DNA from: an uncultured Actinomycetes bacterium
GTDB lineage: Bacteria > Actinomycetota > Thermoleophilia > Miltoncostaeales > Miltoncostaeaceae
Length of the DNA: 64,000 bases
NCBI GenBank assembly: GCA_903943955.1
Contig: CAJAPZ010000072.1
Location: forward strand, 1 to 64,000
Direction of reading: 5' to 3'
The first letter of the stretch is position 1. Each line of letters opens with the position of its first letter. Below the pieces are notes generated by a model. That model saw only the letters and a list, made by a program, of their open reading frames with translations, made no database searches and was not told the origin of the DNA. The translations under genes were made by a program, and so were the position numbers. Below, piece after piece: positions 16,876-27,314 of the stretch.

Positions 16876-17208
16876 TCACGCCCCGCCAGGCGTACCCTCG
16901 GCATCGCCCAGCAGCCCACGTCTCCTGGCGATGGCCTCGAACACAAGAGTGGTGAACGGCGGGATACTGGCCAGCAGGGCCCAGACCGTGACAGTCCGCG
17001 ACCAGCGAAGGCGCGACGCGGCAAACAGGGCGGCGCCCAGATAGGCGACGAAGGCGACGCCGTGCAGCGCACCGAACACCGACACCAGCACCGTCGTGGT
17101 CTCGGGGACGTACTTGACGTACATCCCCACCAGGAGGGCGGCCCAGGTACAGGCCTCGATGATGGCCGCGATAATGAACACGCGGGCCGCAATGTGTCGG
17201 CCGGACAC
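16876..17208 (-). CDS. DUF3817 membrane protein
   Basis: From GTG 17208 the protein has 110 aa with three membrane segments (about 7-27, 38-61, 70-90). The pattern ARVFIIAAIIEACTWAALLVG followed by VFGALHGVAFVAYLGAAL, with a conserved Glu in the first helix and HG in the second, matches the DUF3817 family. Function is not established. It starts two bases after the stop of the single-TM gene, as the end of a minus-strand run. Confidence 0.8.
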   Translation of the reverse strand: MSGRHIAARVFIIAAIIEACTWAALLVGMYVKYVPETTTVLVSVFGALHGVAFVAYLGAALFAASRLRWSRTVTVWALLASIPPFTTLVFEAIARRRGLLGDAEGTPGGA

Positions 17209-17210
17209 GG

Positions 17211-17453
17211 TCAGGGGGTCGATCCTGACGCCGGCATAGTCACCGTCACCGCCGGCAGGTCGGTGACCAACTGCAGTTGGGTTGGGGCATCGGGACCACC
17301 GGCAGCGAAGTACCCGAGCACGCCGCCGGCAACCAGTGTGGTGGTGGCGATGACGATGGCGACCCATCGACGCACGACCGGCCGCTCGCCCTTGCCGGTC
17401 GGGCGATCACCGCGGGCGCGGGCTGTGTTGGGCTGAGGCGGTTCCGTGCTCAT
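17211..17453 (-). CDS. Single-TM protein of unknown function, 80 aa
   Basis: Residues 1-28 are basic and Pro-rich, 29-50 form one membrane segment (VAIVIATTTLVAGGVLGYFA), and about 30 residues lie outside. Not recognised. The ATG overlaps the stop of the preceding gene (ATGA), and the next gene follows after two bases, so it belongs to a tightly packed operon. Confidence 0.65.
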   Translation of the reverse strand: MSTEPPQPNTARARGDRPTGKGERPVVRRWVAIVIATTTLVAGGVLGYFAAGGPDAPTQLQLVTDLPAVTVTMPASGSTP

Positions 17454-17758
17454 CGCGCCACCGAATCGCTGGCGTTACGTGCCCAGCGTGCGAATGCTGC
17501 GTCAAGGGCCACCGACGGGTCCCACGCATCGGGGGTCCCCGGCACCGTTGCGGCAGCGAGTTCGAGGTACCACCGCGAGGAGCCTTCGTACGCCGCGGTC
17601 AGATCGGCCAGCGTGTACCGGTTACCCACACGGCGGCGCAGTTGGTCCTCGACTGCGCTCACCACCCGAAGCCGGGCATCACGTGTCGGCGACGGCTTGG
17701 CCATCTGGCGCTCTCCGGCATCCCAGTCGAGGAGCGCGGTCATGACCTCGGGCTGCAC
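17450..17758 (-). CDS. 102-aa soluble protein of unknown function
   Basis: From GTG 17758 the protein is helical: ARLRVVSAVEDQLRRRVG, YTLADLTAAYEGSSRWYLELAA, and SVALDAAFARWARNAS. It follows the DUF501 gene. TATCGT (17766-17771 complement) lies seven bases upstream and GAGGGGC also precedes the start, so either a leaderless or an SD start is possible. The family is not known to me. Confidence 0.7.
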   Translation of the reverse strand: MQPEVMTALLDWDAGERQMAKPSPTRDARLRVVSAVEDQLRRRVGNRYTLADLTAAYEGSSRWYLELAAATVPGTPDAWDPSVALDAAFARWARNASDSVAR

Positions 17759-17763
17759 GCCCC

Positions 17764-18249
17764 TCACGATACCGGCTCCGCACAGCACGCGGCGGGCCAG
17801 GTGGCGCCGCTTCGCTGCATGATCCAGTCGCCCACGGGTGTCCCGCCCTCGGCCAGCGCGAAGGCCAGATGCGCATGAAGACACTTGACGTGCACGGGGT
17901 TGCCCGACCCGGCCACACGGTGGCCACCGTGCACGGCGGCGTGCTGGGCGTGGGCGGTGGCGAGGGCATCGGTCATCTCGGGGTCGGATTCCAGCATCCG
18001 GACACCCCCATCCGCCTCCAAACGGCTCACCGCTGTGACGAGCGCACGGCAGGCGAGCCAGTCGCGCGTGGGAAATGGATGCCCGTCCGCATCGATGGGG
18101 GCATTCTGAATAACGGCGGGATCACCAAATGGACAGCGCACTGCCACACGGAAACCTGCGTGCGGATCACGGCCGATCAGACGACGAACGGCGGCGGCGT
18201 CAGCCGATGATCCCGCTGATGAATCCCCAGACACCGGTTGTTCCATCAT
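17764..18249 (-). CDS. DUF501 protein
   Basis: The 161-aa protein carries the DUF501 hallmarks: VRRLIGRDPHAGFRVAVRCPFG, PFPTRDWLACR, VSRLEADGGVRML and GSGNPVHVKCLHAHLAFALA, ending with GTPVGDWI. Several Cys and His (CPFG, CLHAH) suggest metal binding. In actinobacteria this gene regularly follows eno and the FtsB/DivIC gene, as here. The start at ATG 18249 overlaps the FtsB-like end by 50 bases; GTG 18234 is an alternative. Function is not established. Confidence 0.85.
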   Translation of the reverse strand: MMEQPVSGDSSAGSSADAAAVRRLIGRDPHAGFRVAVRCPFGDPAVIQNAPIDADGHPFPTRDWLACRALVTAVSRLEADGGVRMLESDPEMTDALATAHAQHAAVHGGHRVAGSGNPVHVKCLHAHLAFALAEGGTPVGDWIMQRSGATWPAACCAEPVS

Positions 18250-18469
18250 CGGCGGGCCTCGGCGGAACTGCGGGGTGCTTGATGCCCCGTACCGCGTAGG
18301 GCGTCTCGCCCGGGCGCACCATGCCCAGCTCGCGGGCGCGCGACTCGAGTACCTGTGGCTCCTTGAGCGCACGGATCTTCGCTGAGATCGCGTCGCGGGT
18401 GGCACGGGCCTTGATGAGGGCGACCTGCTCCAGGCGAAGCTGTTCCTTCTGCCCGAGATAGTCCCGCAC
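18200..18469 (-). CDS. FtsB/DivIC-like septum protein (start region problematic)
   Basis: FtsB/DivIC proteins are bitopic divisome proteins. The frame encodes a coiled coil (YLGQKEQLRLEQVALIKARA, ISAKIRALKEP) and the family ending VLESRARELGMVRPGETPY. Upstream and in frame, 18480-18538 encodes a perfect membrane segment (KRLLVIGLFVGIAFAYIG) preceded by a basic disordered stretch, but that part has no ATG, GTG or TTG before a stop near 18617. The only standard start is GTG 18469, which would lose the membrane anchor. An ATG at 18540 is one base out of frame, separated by a four-G run. Gene order (eno, this, DUF501) supports the identity. Confidence 0.72.
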   Translation of the reverse strand: MRDYLGQKEQLRLEQVALIKARATRDAISAKIRALKEPQVLESRARELGMVRPGETPYAVRGIKHPAVPPRPADDGTTGVWGFISGIIG

Positions 18470-18637
18470 CGGGCCGATGTACGCGAAGGCGATCCCGACG
18501 AACAGCCCGATGACCAGCAGTCGCTTGAGCAGCGCCCCATCCCCACGTACGGAAGAGCCCCCGGTGGACCCCGTCGGATATGGGGTACGCCGCCGGTGAC
18601 CGGGCTCCTTCCCACGCCATCACGCGGGCGCGGATGA

Positions 18638-21008
<2,371 letters not shown>

Positions 21009-21012
21009 GTTG

Positions 21013-22005
21013 CTATCCGCCCGTGGTGCTGACGGGCTTCAGCGATTCGTCGGAGTACACGATGCGCGAGTCCCACTCCTTGAGGAGCTTGGTGCGCCAC
21101 TTCGCCTCTGCGGCGCTCTTCTTGATCTGCAACTGCTGGGTGATGATGTTCGTCTCGGCCTCGGCACACGGGATGTCACGGGCGGGCGCCACCTTGGCGG
21201 TGATGATGTGCCACCCGAACTGTGTCTGCACCGGTGCGGAGATCTGGCCGTCACCGAGCGCGAAGGCGACCTTCTCGAACTCGGGAACGAGGGCACCCTT
21301 CGCGATTGCACCGAGGCTCCCGCCCTGATTCTTTGAGCCGGGGTCTGTGGAGTACTGCTTGGCGAGCGCGGCGAAGTTGGACGAGTTGACCATCGCGCTG
21401 ATGCGGTCGGCCTCGGCCTTGGTCTTCACCAGAATGTGTGAGGCCTCGCGGCTGGCCGCCTGCTTGAACTCCTCTGGGTGCGCCTTGCAGTAGGCCAGCG
21501 CCTGGGCCGGGGTAAACGTGATGCCCTTGGTCACGCGGGCGACCAGCTTGGGCTGTTCGAGATTGGTGCGAATGATGCGCGTGACGTCGGCCTTGGTGAG
21601 GTTCGCCTTCTTGAGGAAGTCATCGAACTGCTTCTGGCTGCCGCTGAAGTTCGTTGTGATGATCTTCTTGGTCTCGGCCTTCAACTGCGAAGCGGTCGGC
21701 ATACAGGACTTGCCGCACTTCTCTGCCTCCTGGTCCACGATGCGCTGGAATACCAGCGACGCAAGCGCGGTCTGCGCAAGGGCCGCGTACTCATCGGTTC
21801 CCTCTGCCGGGAAGGTCTGCTGCTGTTGCTCGGCTGCGGACTTCTGCTGAGAGAGCGCCTGATCGAGCTCCGACTGCGGGATGACCTGATCACCCACTTG
21901 GGCGACACCGCCATCGGCGACGCCTCCGCATCCGGTCAGGGCGATCGCTGCCAGAGCGATGCCGGCCGCGAGCGCGGCGATTGCGGGGCGAAAGTGGGTC
22001 GGCAC
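21013..22005 (-). CDS. SurA/PrsA-like peptidyl-prolyl isomerase lipoprotein
   Basis: This extracytoplasmic folding factor has a signal peptide with lipobox ALTGC (C26), a SurA-type N-terminal helical chaperone region (about 35-175), and a parvulin domain (about 180-285) with ASHILVKTKAEAD, FAALAKQYSTDPGS, GGSLGAIAKG and FGWHIITAK. The 330-aa length is usual. GTG 22005 has no visible SD but TACAGT eight bases upstream, suggesting a leaderless mRNA and a separate promoter from mfd. MazG follows directly. Confidence 0.92.
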   Translation of the reverse strand: MPTHFRPAIAALAAGIALAAIALTGCGGVADGGVAQVGDQVIPQSELDQALSQQKSAAEQQQQTFPAEGTDEYAALAQTALASLVFQRIVDQEAEKCGKSCMPTASQLKAETKKIITTNFSGSQKQFDDFLKKANLTKADVTRIIRTNLEQPKLVARVTKGITFTPAQALAYCKAHPEEFKQAASREASHILVKTKAEADRISAMVNSSNFAALAKQYSTDPGSKNQGGSLGAIAKGALVPEFEKVAFALGDGQISAPVQTQFGWHIITAKVAPARDIPCAEAETNIITQQLQIKKSAAEAKWRTKLLKEWDSRIVYSDESLKPVSTTGG

Positions 22006-22013
22006 GGGGCGGG

Positions 22014-22019
22014 ACTGTA
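22014..22019 (-). promoter_or_regulatory. Putative -10 box (TACAGT) for the leaderless PPIase gene
   Basis: On the minus strand TACAGT precedes GTG 22005 by eight bases. The spacer is C-rich and contains no Shine-Dalgarno sequence. Confidence 0.45.
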
Positions 22020-22037
22020 CCAGCGGTCGAGCGCCGG

Positions 22038-22652
22038 TCAGGCACCCCCGGGCATGTCGTCACCCCTGCCGCGACGGCCGCGGTGGATCCTGAGGCGGTG
22101 ATCCTCGATTAGTGCCCGGTAGTCGATCCGCAGGACAATCAGCAGCACACCCACCACGATGGCCACTGCCACCACGACCGACCACGGGCCGATGAGGCCG
22201 CGCAGTTGATCTGCGAGGGCTGTCGCCGCCAGGCTGCCACCGCCGACGCTGATGGTGTACCCGATGATGCGTCCAACGAAGACCGACGCGGCCACCAGCC
22301 ACAACTTGACGCGCACGAGGCCGGCCACGATGAACAGCACACCGGCCGGCGGCGGGGATGCCGCCAGCAGCACGGCCACGCCCAGGTCTCCCGCCGCGCT
22401 CTCAAGACGCCCGTGCAGGTACTCAAGGTTGCCGCGTGACCATCGGCCGAGCATCCGCTCGCCGGCGACCCGCGAGATGGCCACCAGGCCCACGCGCCCG
22501 ACCGTGGTGCCAAGTGCGCCCGCGACGATAGCGACGGGGATCGAGAGCTTGTACTCCACCACCATGTACGCCACCACGATCCACGACGGGAAGAGCGGCA
22601 GCGGGATAAGGGCGAATCCCGCCGCGATGGCGCCCAGCACGAGATAGATCAC
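22038..22652 (-). CDS. Small DedA/VTT-like membrane protein
   Basis: The 204-aa protein has about five membrane segments. An amphipathic N-terminal part (LIPLPLFPSWIVVAY), a glycine-rich re-entrant region (AIVAGALGTTVGRVGLVAISR), and PPPAGVLFIVAGL resemble the VTT (DedA) superfamily. Such proteins move lipids or help membrane homeostasis. The match is partial, so a specific substrate is not claimed. Its ATG overlaps the mfd stop by four bases, coupling it to that gene. Confidence 0.65.
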   Translation of the reverse strand: MIYLVLGAIAAGFALIPLPLFPSWIVVAYMVVEYKLSIPVAIVAGALGTTVGRVGLVAISRVAGERMLGRWSRGNLEYLHGRLESAAGDLGVAVLLAASPPPAGVLFIVAGLVRVKLWLVAASVFVGRIIGYTISVGGGSLAATALADQLRGLIGPWSVVVAVAIVVGVLLIVLRIDYRALIEDHRLRIHRGRRGRGDDMPGGA

Positions 22653-25600
22653 GGCACAGTTGCCGGCGTTGCGATGGCGTCGAGGGCCGCGATGGCGGCA
22701 TCAATGCGCGCTGATGGATCAGATCCCGATGGAATGCTGATGAGGTTGTCAGTGGTGGAGTACAGCGCGCCCTCCACCCCATCGCGCAGCGCCCGCATAC
22801 CCACTGAGTCCAGCGTGACCGGACCGATGACCACACGTCCCGCCCGGGCCGCTGCCTGTCGTGCTCCGACGGCGCGCATGCGCAGGCGAAGAGCCTGCAC
22901 GCGCACGAGGGCATGGACTGGCTGGGGCAACTCACCGAACCGGTCCACGATCTCTGAGATGACGCGGTCGAGCGCCTCGGCGTCGGGTGCGAGCGCAATA
23001 CGGCGATGCAGATCGATCTTGGCGGCCTCAAGCGGCACGTAATCTGCCGGGATGTACGCCGAGACCGGGATCTCCACTCGCACCTCCTCCTCGGGCGGCG
23101 GGTCGCCGCGGCCAGCAGCAATGGCCTCCTGCAGCATGTCCACGTACATCTCAAAGCCCACGGCGGCCACATGGCCGCTCTGCTCGTCGCCCAGCAGATT
23201 GCCTGCCCCACGGATCTCAAGGTCGCGCATGGCGATTCGCAGGCCGCTGCCAAGCTCCGTATAGTCGGCCACAGCCCGCAGCCGTGCCGCCGCCTCGCGC
23301 GTCACCGACGCGGTATCGGGATAGAAGAGATAGGCGTGGGCGGTCACATCGCTTCGCCCCACCCGGCCACGGATCTGGTACAGCTGGCTCAGCCCGAGCA
23401 GGTCGGCCCGGTCCACGATGAGCGTGTTGGCTCGGGGAATGTCGATGCCCGACTCGATGATGCTGGTGGCCACCAGTACATCGGCCTCGCCCCGGACGAA
23501 CGCCATCATCACGTCCTCGAGCGCCGACTCGTGCATCTGGCCGTGGCCCACCAGCACGCGAAGGCCCGGCACCATCTCGCGCACGCGCTCGGCGGCCTCA
23601 TCGATGGTCTCCACGCGATTGTGCAGATAGAACGCCTGCCCACCGCGCTCCACCTCGCGCGTGAGCGCGGGGATGACCACCTGCTCGTCGAACTCGCCCA
23701 CATGCGTGGCGATGGGGCGTCGGCCAGCAGGGGGCGTTTCGATCACGCTGATGTCACGGAGCCCCGACATCGACATTTGCAGGGTGCGCGGAATGGGGGT
23801 GGCGCTGAGCGCGAGCACGTCAACCGTGAGCCGGAGTTGCCGCAGCGCCTCCTTCTGCGACACCCCGAACCGCTGCTCCTCGTCCACGATGACCAGGCCG
23901 AGGTCCTTGGGCTGCACATCCATGGACAGCACCCGGTGGGTACCGATGAGGATGTCGAGCTCGCCCGACTTGAAGCGCGCGAGCACCGCCTTTACCTCGG
24001 CTGCGCTCCGGAAGCGGTTCACCAGGTCAACGCTCACGGGCAGGTCGGCGAAGCGCTCCCGGAAGGTGGCCAGATGCTGTTGGGCCAGAATGGTGGTGGG
24101 CACGAGCACGAGCACCTGCTTGCCTCCGGCCGCCGCCTTGAAGGCCGCGCGCATTGCCACCTCGGTCTTGCCGAAACCCACGTCGCCGCACACAAGCCGG
24201 TCCATGGGTGATGACCGTTCCATGTCCTCGGTCACTTCGTCGATCGCCCGCTGCTGATCGGGCGTTTCATGGTGACTGAAGCGGCGCTCGAGCTCGCGGG
24301 TGAGGTCGTCGTCTGGCGGAAATGCGAAGCCCTCTGCGCGTCCCCGCGCTTCGTACAGCGAGATGAGCTCACCCGCCAGCTCGCGTACCGCCGCCCGGGC
24401 GCGGGCCTTCATCGTGCTCCAGGACTTGCCACCCAACTTCGACAGCGCAGGTGCGCTGCCGTCGGCACCGACGTAGCGCGACACCTTCTCGAGGTGGTCG
24501 TGCGGCACGTACAGGCGGTCGTCGCCAGCGAAGACAAGTGCCAAGTAGTCGCGGGTGACGTTGGCCACGGTGCGGGTCTCGAAGCCCTCGAGCCGCCCGA
24601 TGCCCTGATCCTCGTGCACGACGTAGTCGCCCACCTTGAGGTCAAGGAATGACGCGATGCGGCGGCCGGCGGTGAGCGGGGCGCGGGCCCCGGGACGGCG
24701 TCGACGGATGAGCGTGCCGTCGGGCACCACGGCGAGACCTAGGTCGCGCGACACGAACCCTGTGCGGAGGTCGAGGTGGGTAAATGCCACCGAGCCCTCC
24801 GGCGGCACCCGGCCGTCGGCATCCATGATCACGGGGGCCACCCGAGTCACGAGGTGCTGCGTGCGCTCCATGTCTCCGCGCCGGGCGAAGCACACCACCA
24901 GCCGCTGGCGATCAGATGACAGGCGGGCCATCTCGGATTCGGCCTCGGCCATACCCCGGGTGGCAAATCGCGCCTCACGCACGTCGAATGCCGGGGTCTC
25001 AGTGCCGGACGGCACGCGCAGATCGAGCACTGCCAGGTCGTCAAGGCGCGAGATGAGCATGGCCGGATCGTCCAGGGCACCAGCTGCGGCCTCGTCCTCC
25101 AACCGCTCGAGGGCCTCACGGAGTGCACCCTCATAGTCAGCCGGCTGCAGGCGCACCACGCGCGCGCCGCCGATGCCCGGATCCACGAGCGGGTCGACGA
25201 GCGGTACGTCGCCGGGCTCGGCTGCCGTCCAAATCCCCACCCGCGTGAGCGGCCGGATGGTCTTCTGGGTAAATGGCGAGAACGCGCGCAGCGACTCCAC
25301 CTCGTCACCGAACCAGTCGATGCGCACCGGACCATCGGCGGTAGAGGGATAGACGTCGAGCAGACCGCCCCGCACGGCCATCTCTCCCCGCTCCTCCACC
25401 TGGGGTACGCGCTCGTATCCCACCCCGGCAAGGCGGTCGACCAGGGCATCCATGTCAATGCGCATGCCGGACTCCAGCACCACCTCATCGGCGCGGACAT
25501 CCCGTGCGGGCACCCGCTCCATGAGTGCGGGGGTACTGGCTACCACCACGCATCCCGGCGTACCGAGCACCCCGAGCGCACGTGCGCGCAGGCCGACCAG

Positions 25601-25897
25601 GTGCGGGGAGATCCCCACCGCGCCTCCCGATACGGCACCCCGCGATGGCCACAGCGCAACGGCCAGAGGCCCAAGCAGGGCCTCGAGGTCGGTCACGAGG
25701 TCGCGGGCCTCCTCGTCGCGTGCCGGTACCACCAGGAGCGGCTGGCCACAGCGCCGTGCAACAGCCGCCAGCACCACAGCCCATGCCGGGCGTCCGAGCG
25801 ACAGGTGGCCGGCGTTGTGCCCCGCGAGCAGTCGATCGGCCGCTTCTCCCACCGGGCCAGATGCGAGCACCAGCTGATCGAGCGGGGGCGTGCTCAT
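22649..25897 (-). CDS. mfd: Transcription-repair coupling factor Mfd
   Basis: Mfd displaces RNA polymerase stalled at lesions and recruits UvrA. The 1082-aa protein has the UvrB-like N-terminal domains, the CarD-like RNA-polymerase interaction domain (DYVVHEDQGIGRLEGFE and DRLYVPHDHLEKV), the SF2 translocase core with Walker A DVGFGKTEVAMRA, motif II DEEQRFG, LSATPIPRTL, and motif VI QIRGRVGRSD, then the C-terminal TRCF domain (VEIPVSAYIPADYV). Length and order are standard. It overlaps pth by four bases (ATGA). Confidence 0.98.
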   Translation of the reverse strand: MSTPPLDQLVLASGPVGEAADRLLAGHNAGHLSLGRPAWAVVLAAVARRCGQPLLVVPARDEEARDLVTDLEALLGPLAVALWPSRGAVSGGAVGISPHLVGLRARALGVLGTPGCVVVASTPALMERVPARDVRADEVVLESGMRIDMDALVDRLAGVGYERVPQVEERGEMAVRGGLLDVYPSTADGPVRIDWFGDEVESLRAFSPFTQKTIRPLTRVGIWTAAEPGDVPLVDPLVDPGIGGARVVRLQPADYEGALREALERLEDEAAAGALDDPAMLISRLDDLAVLDLRVPSGTETPAFDVREARFATRGMAEAESEMARLSSDRQRLVVCFARRGDMERTQHLVTRVAPVIMDADGRVPPEGSVAFTHLDLRTGFVSRDLGLAVVPDGTLIRRRRPGARAPLTAGRRIASFLDLKVGDYVVHEDQGIGRLEGFETRTVANVTRDYLALVFAGDDRLYVPHDHLEKVSRYVGADGSAPALSKLGGKSWSTMKARARAAVRELAGELISLYEARGRAEGFAFPPDDDLTRELERRFSHHETPDQQRAIDEVTEDMERSSPMDRLVCGDVGFGKTEVAMRAAFKAAAGGKQVLVLVPTTILAQQHLATFRERFADLPVSVDLVNRFRSAAEVKAVLARFKSGELDILIGTHRVLSMDVQPKDLGLVIVDEEQRFGVSQKEALRQLRLTVDVLALSATPIPRTLQMSMSGLRDISVIETPPAGRRPIATHVGEFDEQVVIPALTREVERGGQAFYLHNRVETIDEAAERVREMVPGLRVLVGHGQMHESALEDVMMAFVRGEADVLVATSIIESGIDIPRANTLIVDRADLLGLSQLYQIRGRVGRSDVTAHAYLFYPDTASVTREAAARLRAVADYTELGSGLRIAMRDLEIRGAGNLLGDEQSGHVAAVGFEMYVDMLQEAIAAGRGDPPPEEEVRVEIPVSAYIPADYVPLEAAKIDLHRRIALAPDAEALDRVISEIVDRFGELPQPVHALVRVQALRLRMRAVGARQAAARAGRVVIGPVTLDSVGMRALRDGVEGALYSTTDNLISIPSGSDPSARIDAAIAALDAIATPATVP

Positions 25898-26598
25898 GCG
25901 GAGTCCGGCCCGGGCTCGACCGCATCGGTGGCGGTTGAGCCTGCGTCGTCCGGTGCATCGGCCTCACGACGCTCGGTGCGTGCCCGGGCACGCTCACCCG
26001 CCGGTCGTGCATGAAACCGGGCGATGGCCTCGTCCATGCCGTCAGCCAGTACGGCCTCGCTCATGGTGAGGCCGGCCTCGATGAGCGTGCGCACATCTGC
26101 CACCGGCTCGTCGAATGCGGCAAGCACCCATGCCGCTTCGTCACCGCGGAATGCGGCGGGCGCGCGACCCACACCCACACGGATGCGCAGGAAGTCGGAA
26201 CTGCCGAGCGCCGAGATGATCGATCGCAGCCCATTGTGGCCGCCGTGTCCACCGCCGCGCTTGCCGCGCACCTCGCCGAATGGCACATCGATGTCGTCGT
26301 GCACCACCAGCACCTGCCCGGCAGTGGCATGAAGCGTGCCCGCAGCCGGGCCCACCGATGAACCGGAGTCATTCATGTACGTGGCGGGGATGAGCAGAGC
26401 CACAGGGCCGGACGGTCCACGGGCCACTGCGTAATGCCCCGCGTAGCGCGTGGCGAACCGTCCTGCGTCGAGGCAGAGCGCTAGTTCCTCCACCACGCGC
26501 TGACCCGCATTGTGGCGGGTGCGCGCGTACTTCGCGCCCGGATTCCCCAGGCCGACCACCAGGCGGACCGGCGGCGCATCGGCTGCCGCGTCCGCCAC
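25894..26598 (-). CDS. pth: Peptidyl-tRNA hydrolase
   Basis: It recycles tRNA from peptidyl-tRNA released during aborted translation. The 234-aa protein has VVGLGNPGAKYARTRHNAG, with the catalytic His in RHNAG, the substrate-binding Asn in TYMNDSGSSV, and the second signature DDIDVPFGEVRGKRGGGHGG with GHNGLRSI. The last 45 residues are an acidic, Arg/Ala-rich extension beyond the usual ~190 aa. It starts six bases after the rplY stop and is coupled to mfd. Confidence 0.97.
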   Translation of the reverse strand: MADAAADAPPVRLVVGLGNPGAKYARTRHNAGQRVVEELALCLDAGRFATRYAGHYAVARGPSGPVALLIPATYMNDSGSSVGPAAGTLHATAGQVLVVHDDIDVPFGEVRGKRGGGHGGHNGLRSIISALGSSDFLRIRVGVGRAPAAFRGDEAAWVLAAFDEPVADVRTLIEAGLTMSEAVLADGMDEAIARFHARPAGERARARTERREADAPDDAGSTATDAVEPGPDSA

Positions 26599-26604
26599 TG
26601 GCCG

Positions 26605-27264
26605 CTACTCCTCCCCGGCTCCTGCGTCCTCCGGCGAGTCGGACTCGACGGCGCCGTCAGCGCCCTCTTCGCCGATGGTCTCGACGTCGGTATCGGCCAG
26701 GTTCGCACGGGTAATCATGATCGAGGCGATACCGGCCTCACCGTCAGTGATGATGGTGACGCCAGCAGGCGCGTTGAGGTCGGACACGTGCACCGAGCCA
26801 CCCAGCTCGACCTCTGCGATGTCGAGTTCGATGGAGCGCGGCAGGGCATCCGGCAGGGCACGCACGCGAACGGTGAGCGTGGTCTGATCGAGAATGCCAC
26901 CGTCACGAACACCCACGGCCGAGCCGGTGAGGATGACGGGCACGTCGGCCTCGACCTCGACGGTCAGGTCGACCTGCTGCAGGTCGAGGTGAGTGATGTC
27001 GTCACGCACAGGATCGCGATCCCACTGCTTGAACAGCACCGTGCGCGGAGGGTCGGAGTCGATGGTCAACTCGACGACCGCTGAGCGCACGCCACCGCGA
27101 GCGATGAGGCGACGGACCTCGTACTCGTCCGCGAGGAAGGGCAGCGAGTCGCCGCCGGGCTGGTACAGCACGCCGGGCAGGCGCCCGGCCTTGCGAAGAC
27201 GGCGCGTCTTGGCGCTGCCGAACTCGGTGCGTGTGCTGACAGAAAGAGGAACGTGCTGCGACAT
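26605..27264 (-). CDS. rplY: Ribosomal protein L25/Ctc (general stress type)
   Basis: It binds 5S rRNA in the large subunit. The 219-aa protein has an N-terminal L25 beta-barrel (about 5-95; GSAKTRRLRKAGRLPGVLY, HLDLQQVDL) and a C-terminal TL5/CTC domain (about 100-190; VPVILTGSAVGV, LPRSIELDIAEVELG). The acidic tail (ESDSPEDAGAGEE) is common in long Ctc forms. It is the first gene of the rplY-pth-mfd run; AGGAAGG lies nine bases before the ATG. Confidence 0.95.
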   Translation of the reverse strand: MSQHVPLSVSTRTEFGSAKTRRLRKAGRLPGVLYQPGGDSLPFLADEYEVRRLIARGGVRSAVVELTIDSDPPRTVLFKQWDRDPVRDDITHLDLQQVDLTVEVEADVPVILTGSAVGVRDGGILDQTTLTVRVRALPDALPRSIELDIAEVELGGSVHVSDLNAPAGVTIITDGEAGIASIMITRANLADTDVETIGEEGADGAVESDSPEDAGAGEE

Positions 27265-27314
27265 CGGGTGAAGCCTTCCTGGGTGGGTCCGGACCGACGG
27301 GGGAGGATAGCGAC

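Noticed and set aside
23006-24211. Plus-strand open frame of about 400 codons antisense to mfd
   Set aside because: The product is His/Arg-rich with no domain pattern, and mfd on the other strand has full family motifs throughout. It is a GC-rich shadow frame.
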